A DNA stretch of 8,842 bases from Actinomycetota bacterium (GTDB lineage: Bacteria > Actinomycetota > Thermoleophilia > Gaiellales > Gaiellaceae), in contig PLDP01000152.1 in NCBI GenBank assembly GCA_003136795.1, forward strand, positions 2,869 through 11,710. Reading direction: 5' to 3'. Shown one piece after another: positions 6,393 to 8,842 of the stretch (position 1 is the first letter of the stretch; each line of letters starts with the position of its first letter). The notes under the pieces were generated by a model. That model saw only the letters and a list, made by a program, of their open reading frames with translations, was not told the origin of the DNA and made no database searches. A program made the position numbers and the translations under genes.

Positions 6393-7135
6393 GACGGAAC
6401 CGTAGTCCGCTGGCGCACGGCTTCGAAGAGGAGTACCGCCGCCGCGGTGCTCGCGTTCAGCGAGTCCGCGGCGGTTCCCCTCATCGGTATCTCGACTTCT
6501 TCATCGGCGAGCTCGCGCCACGTGTCGTCGAGACCGGCGTCCTCTGCGCCGATCAGGAACGCGGTCGGTTGCGTGTAGTCGGGCTCGGTGTGCGCTCGTG
6601 TCGCGCCGAGCACGGCGGCGATCTTTCGGTGCGGCAGCGCGGCGACGTCGGCGTGTGTCGCTTCGACGATCGGGAGCGTGAAGACGGCACCGGTCGACGC
6701 GCGAATCGCGTTCGGGTTCCACGGATCGAAGTTGGGACCGGCGATGAGCAGCGCGTCGACGCCGGCGGCGTCCGCGGTGCGCGCCATCGCGCCGAGATTG
6801 CCGGGCTTCTCGATGTTCACGGCGACGAGCACGAGCGTCGCGTCGGGCGGCAGCTCGCGTCGCGGCGCCTCGAAGACGCCCAGCAGCCCTTCGGGCTCGG
6901 CGCGGTAGGCCATCTTGGCGAGCACGCGTGCGCTCACCTCCTCGGCGCCGGCCCTGGTCCACTCCGGGAGCAGTTCGGGAGCGACAAAGAGCGCGCGCGG
7001 CGCGAGCCCGGCTTCGAGCGCGCGCTCGACCTCGCGCACCCCTTCGGCGACGAACAATCCGTCCCGCCGCCGCTCCCGCGACTTCCGCAGCCGCAAGACG
7101 TCCTTGACCCGAGGATTGTCAGCCGAGGTGATCAA
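6389..7135 (-). CDS. SpoU/TrmH-family RNA 2'-O-methyltransferase
   Basis: Enzymes of this SPOUT group transfer a methyl from SAM to a ribose 2'-OH in rRNA or tRNA. The 248-residue protein has the N-terminal substrate-binding domain (about 1-90, with [15 protein letters not shown] at 26-40) and the knotted catalytic domain. Motif 1 is [14 protein letters not shown] (107-120, with N107 and R119), motif 2 is LIGAEDAGL (194-202), and motif 3 is [15 protein letters not shown] (216-230). The arrangement resembles 23S rRNA methyltransferases such as RlmB and TsnR, but the target base cannot be told from sequence. The start is TTG at 7135, 4 nt after the upstream stop; the resulting [10 protein letters not shown] is the usual family N-terminus and there is no nearby ATG or GTG in frame. 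It overlaps the dehydratase start by 4 nt. Confidence 0.92.
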   Translation of the reverse strand: MITSADNPRVKDVLRLRKSRERRRDGLFVAEGVREVERALEAGLAPRALFVAPELLPEWTRAGAEEVSARVLAKMAYRAEPEGLLGVFEAPRRELPPDATLVLVAVNIEKPGNLGAMARTADAAGVDALLIAGPNFDPWNPNAIRASTGAVFTLPIVEATHADVAALPHRKIAAVLGATRAHTEPDYTQPTAFLIGAEDAGLDDTWRELADEEVEIPMRGTAADSLNASTAAAVLLFEAVRQRTTVPS

Positions 7136-7139
7136 CGGG

Positions 7140-8834
7140 TTACGTGAGCGTGTACTCGGGGCCGCTGCCGCCTTCCGGTGGCGTCAGCCGGCCGCCCTTC
7201 GCCGTGATGGCGCCGCACTGGACGCAGTTCGACGGCGCGAGCTTCACCGCGACCGTGCCCTCGCCGTCGGCCTCGCCGACCTCGTAGACCTGCGCCGGGC
7301 ACATCCGCGCCCACAGCTCCGCGAGCTCGCGCGGCACCTTCGTCTGGACGCGAATGTGGTTCGGCTGGTCGTCACGCGTGCGGTTGCCCGACGCGAACAC
7401 GCTCGACAACTTGTCGAACGTCAGCACACCATCCGCCGCCGGATACGACTTCGCGCGATCGGTGGCGATCAGCGACTGCTCGGCGTCCCGCTCCGTCTCC
7501 AGATCACCGGGCGGGAACTTCCCCTTCGTGGCCGTCATCGCGCTCGCCAGCGCACCGCCGGCGTAGAAGCCGCGCCCGAAGGCCTGGCGCATGTTCCGCA
7601 CCTCTTGCAGGTCGCTCCAGATGAACGACTCGCGCACCGACTCGTCGTAGGACGCAAGCGCGTCACGGGACGACGCTCCACGCTCGAGCGTTCGCCACGC
7701 AGCTTCCGCAGCGAGACGGCCCGACTCGATCGCATAGTGGATTCCCTTGAGCGCCGGCACGTTGACGAACCCGACACCGTCGCCGCACATCAGGAGCCCC
7801 GGCGCGTGCAGCTTCTTCGGCAGCGCGACGAAACCGCCCTCCGGAATCGTCTTCGCGCCCCACTGCACGCGCTCGCCACCTTCGAGGATCTTCCGCACGC
7901 GCGGATGCGTCTTCAGCTCCTGCAACAAATCGTGCACCGACAGCTCCGCGTCGCGGTAATCGAGCCCGACGACCAGGCCGACCGTCACCATGTCCTCGCC
8001 CATCGGGTAGATGAACGAGCCGCCGAACTCGCGGTACTTGCGCCCACCGCGCAACGGCCAGCCCATCGTGTGCACGACTTCGCGCAACGGCTTCGCGACC
8101 TTCCACACCTCCTTGACCCCGAGCGCCCACACCTGCGGGTTGTCGCTGCGCAGCCTGAAATGGTCGAGCGCCGCGCCGGTCAGGTGCCCCTGCGTCCCTT
8201 CGGCGAGGATCGTCACGCGCGCGGCGATGTCCGAGCCCGGCTCGAAGTTCCCGAGCTCCTCCCCGCCACGCCCGCGGCCACGGTCGCCGGTGCGCACGCC
8301 GAGCACACGCCCTCCGTCGACGAGCAGCTGCTCGGCCGACGTCTCCGGCAGGATCGTGACGCCGAGCGCCTCGGCCTCGTCACCCAGCCAGCGCCCAAGC
8401 TGCGACAGCGACGCGACGTAGTTGCGGTGGTTGACCATCGTCGGCGGGGTCGGGATGCGCAGCGCATGCCGCTTCGTCAGGAAGAGCACCGACTCGCCCT
8501 CCACCTCGCCGTAGAACGGCATCTCGTCGATGCGCTTCCGGCCCTTGAACAGCCGCTGCAGCCCGCGCGGATTGACCACCGCGCCGGAGAGCAGGTGCGA
8601 ACCGGGGGCCTTCCCTTTCTCGAGCACCGCAACCGGCACGTCGCCGAGCCGCTCCGCCGTCTCGGGATGTTCCTCGAGCAACTGCCCGAGGCGAATCGCG
8701 GCGGCCAGGCCCGCAGGCCCCGCACCGACGATCAGGAAGCCGACGTCGATGCGCTCGTCGACCGGATCGGTCGGCGGCGCGATCGCCTCCGACGCAGACC
8801 ACGGCGCCGGAAAGTCAGCTGGACGGACGCTCAC
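7140..8834 (-). CDS. Electron transfer flavoprotein:quinone oxidoreductase, atypical Fe-S domain
   Basis: ETF-QO passes electrons from reduced ETF (from fatty-acid and amino-acid oxidation) to the membrane quinone pool through FAD and a [4Fe-4S] cluster. The 564-residue length is typical. Visible are the FAD-binding VGAGPAGLAAA (36-46), SHLLSGAVVNPRG, ILAEGTQGHLT, ALGVKEVWKV, HTMGWPL, GGSFIYPMGEDMVTVGLVVGLDY split over the quinone/FAD domains, and NVPALKGIHYAIESG. The C-terminal cluster domain has C512 (MCPAQVYEV), C537 and C540 (NCVQC), then the closing PEGGSGPEY. The fourth cluster cysteine, expected at 543, is isoleucine, and the loop is about four residues shorter than in mitochondrial-type proteins. 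The start is taken as GTG at 8834; the frame is open to the window edge, so an earlier start is possible. About 30 residues precede the FAD motif. No partner etfAB is in the window. Confidence 0.93.
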   Translation of the reverse strand: MSVRPADFPAPWSASEAIAPPTDPVDERIDVGFLIVGAGPAGLAAAIRLGQLLEEHPETAERLGDVPVAVLEKGKAPGSHLLSGAVVNPRGLQRLFKGRKRIDEMPFYGEVEGESVLFLTKRHALRIPTPPTMVNHRNYVASLSQLGRWLGDEAEALGVTILPETSAEQLLVDGGRVLGVRTGDRGRGRGGEELGNFEPGSDIAARVTILAEGTQGHLTGAALDHFRLRSDNPQVWALGVKEVWKVAKPLREVVHTMGWPLRGGRKYREFGGSFIYPMGEDMVTVGLVVGLDYRDAELSVHDLLQELKTHPRVRKILEGGERVQWGAKTIPEGGFVALPKKLHAPGLLMCGDGVGFVNVPALKGIHYAIESGRLAAEAAWRTLERGASSRDALASYDESVRESFIWSDLQEVRNMRQAFGRGFYAGGALASAMTATKGKFPPGDLETERDAEQSLIATDRAKSYPAADGVLTFDKLSSVFASGNRTRDDQPNHIRVQTKVPRELAELWARMCPAQVYEVGEADGEGTVAVKLAPSNCVQCGAITAKGGRLTPPEGGSGPEYTLT

Positions 8835-8842
8835 GACTTGCG

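Noticed and set aside
5442..6578. A 378-codon open frame on the plus strand
   Set aside because: Antisense to the dehydratase and methyltransferase genes, no recognisable motif.
1..8842. Mobile island, phage, defence system or CRISPR array
   Set aside because: All ten genes are conserved housekeeping families on one strand with uniform composition; no integrase, transposase, direct-repeat array or tRNA attachment site is visible.

Overview
The window is GC-rich (clearly above 60 % by eye). It holds ten genes, all on the minus strand, with almost no spacer, so it reads right to left as one long operon-like run. The gene set, GTG/TTG starts, codon bias to G/C at third positions and protein sequences suggest a high-GC Gram-positive-type bacterium. 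A deep-branching actinobacterium such as Thermoleophilia/Gaiellales is my best guess, but this is inference from style and gene order only. No tRNA, rRNA, CRISPR array, integrase or transposase gene is visible. Nothing here looks like an undescribed multi-gene system; it is mostly conserved housekeeping DNA with a few details worth checking.

Layout in the direction of transcription (8842 to 1): an electron-transfer-flavoprotein:quinone oxidoreductase (start near the window edge); a SpoU/TrmH-family RNA 2'-O-methyltransferase; a PLP-dependent threonine/serine dehydratase without a regulatory ACT domain; ribosomal protein L31 (rpmE, zinc-binding type); a DUF1385 membrane protein (B. subtilis YqhQ family); an OsmC-type peroxidase; release factor 1 (prfA); a structured 151-bp spacer; the release factor glutamine methyltransferase (prmC); the threonylcarbamoyl-AMP synthase (tsaC/Sua5 family); and serine hydroxymethyltransferase (glyA), whose last few codons fall off the left edge.

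The core rpmE-prfA-prmC-tsaC-glyA is the classic order also seen, with other genes interspersed, in Bacillus. It groups translation functions: PrmC methylates the GGQ glutamine of the RF1 encoded just upstream, L31 is a ribosomal protein, TsaC starts synthesis of the t6A tRNA modification, and GlyA supplies glycine and one-carbon units. The junctions are tight: GTGA and ATGA 4-nt overlaps, a TAATG 1-nt overlap, and a 31-nt overlap between prmC and tsaC. This suggests translational coupling. The exception is the spacer between prfA and prmC, which is packed with inverted repeats.

Main points for a second look: the ETF-QO lacks the fourth cysteine of its C-terminal iron-sulphur cluster; osmC ends in UAG (the RF1-only stop that is used once among the nine stop codons visible) directly upstream of, and in frame with, prfA; osmC alone has a perfect Shine-Dalgarno sequence; and the prfA-prmC spacer looks like a small palindromic repeat element.
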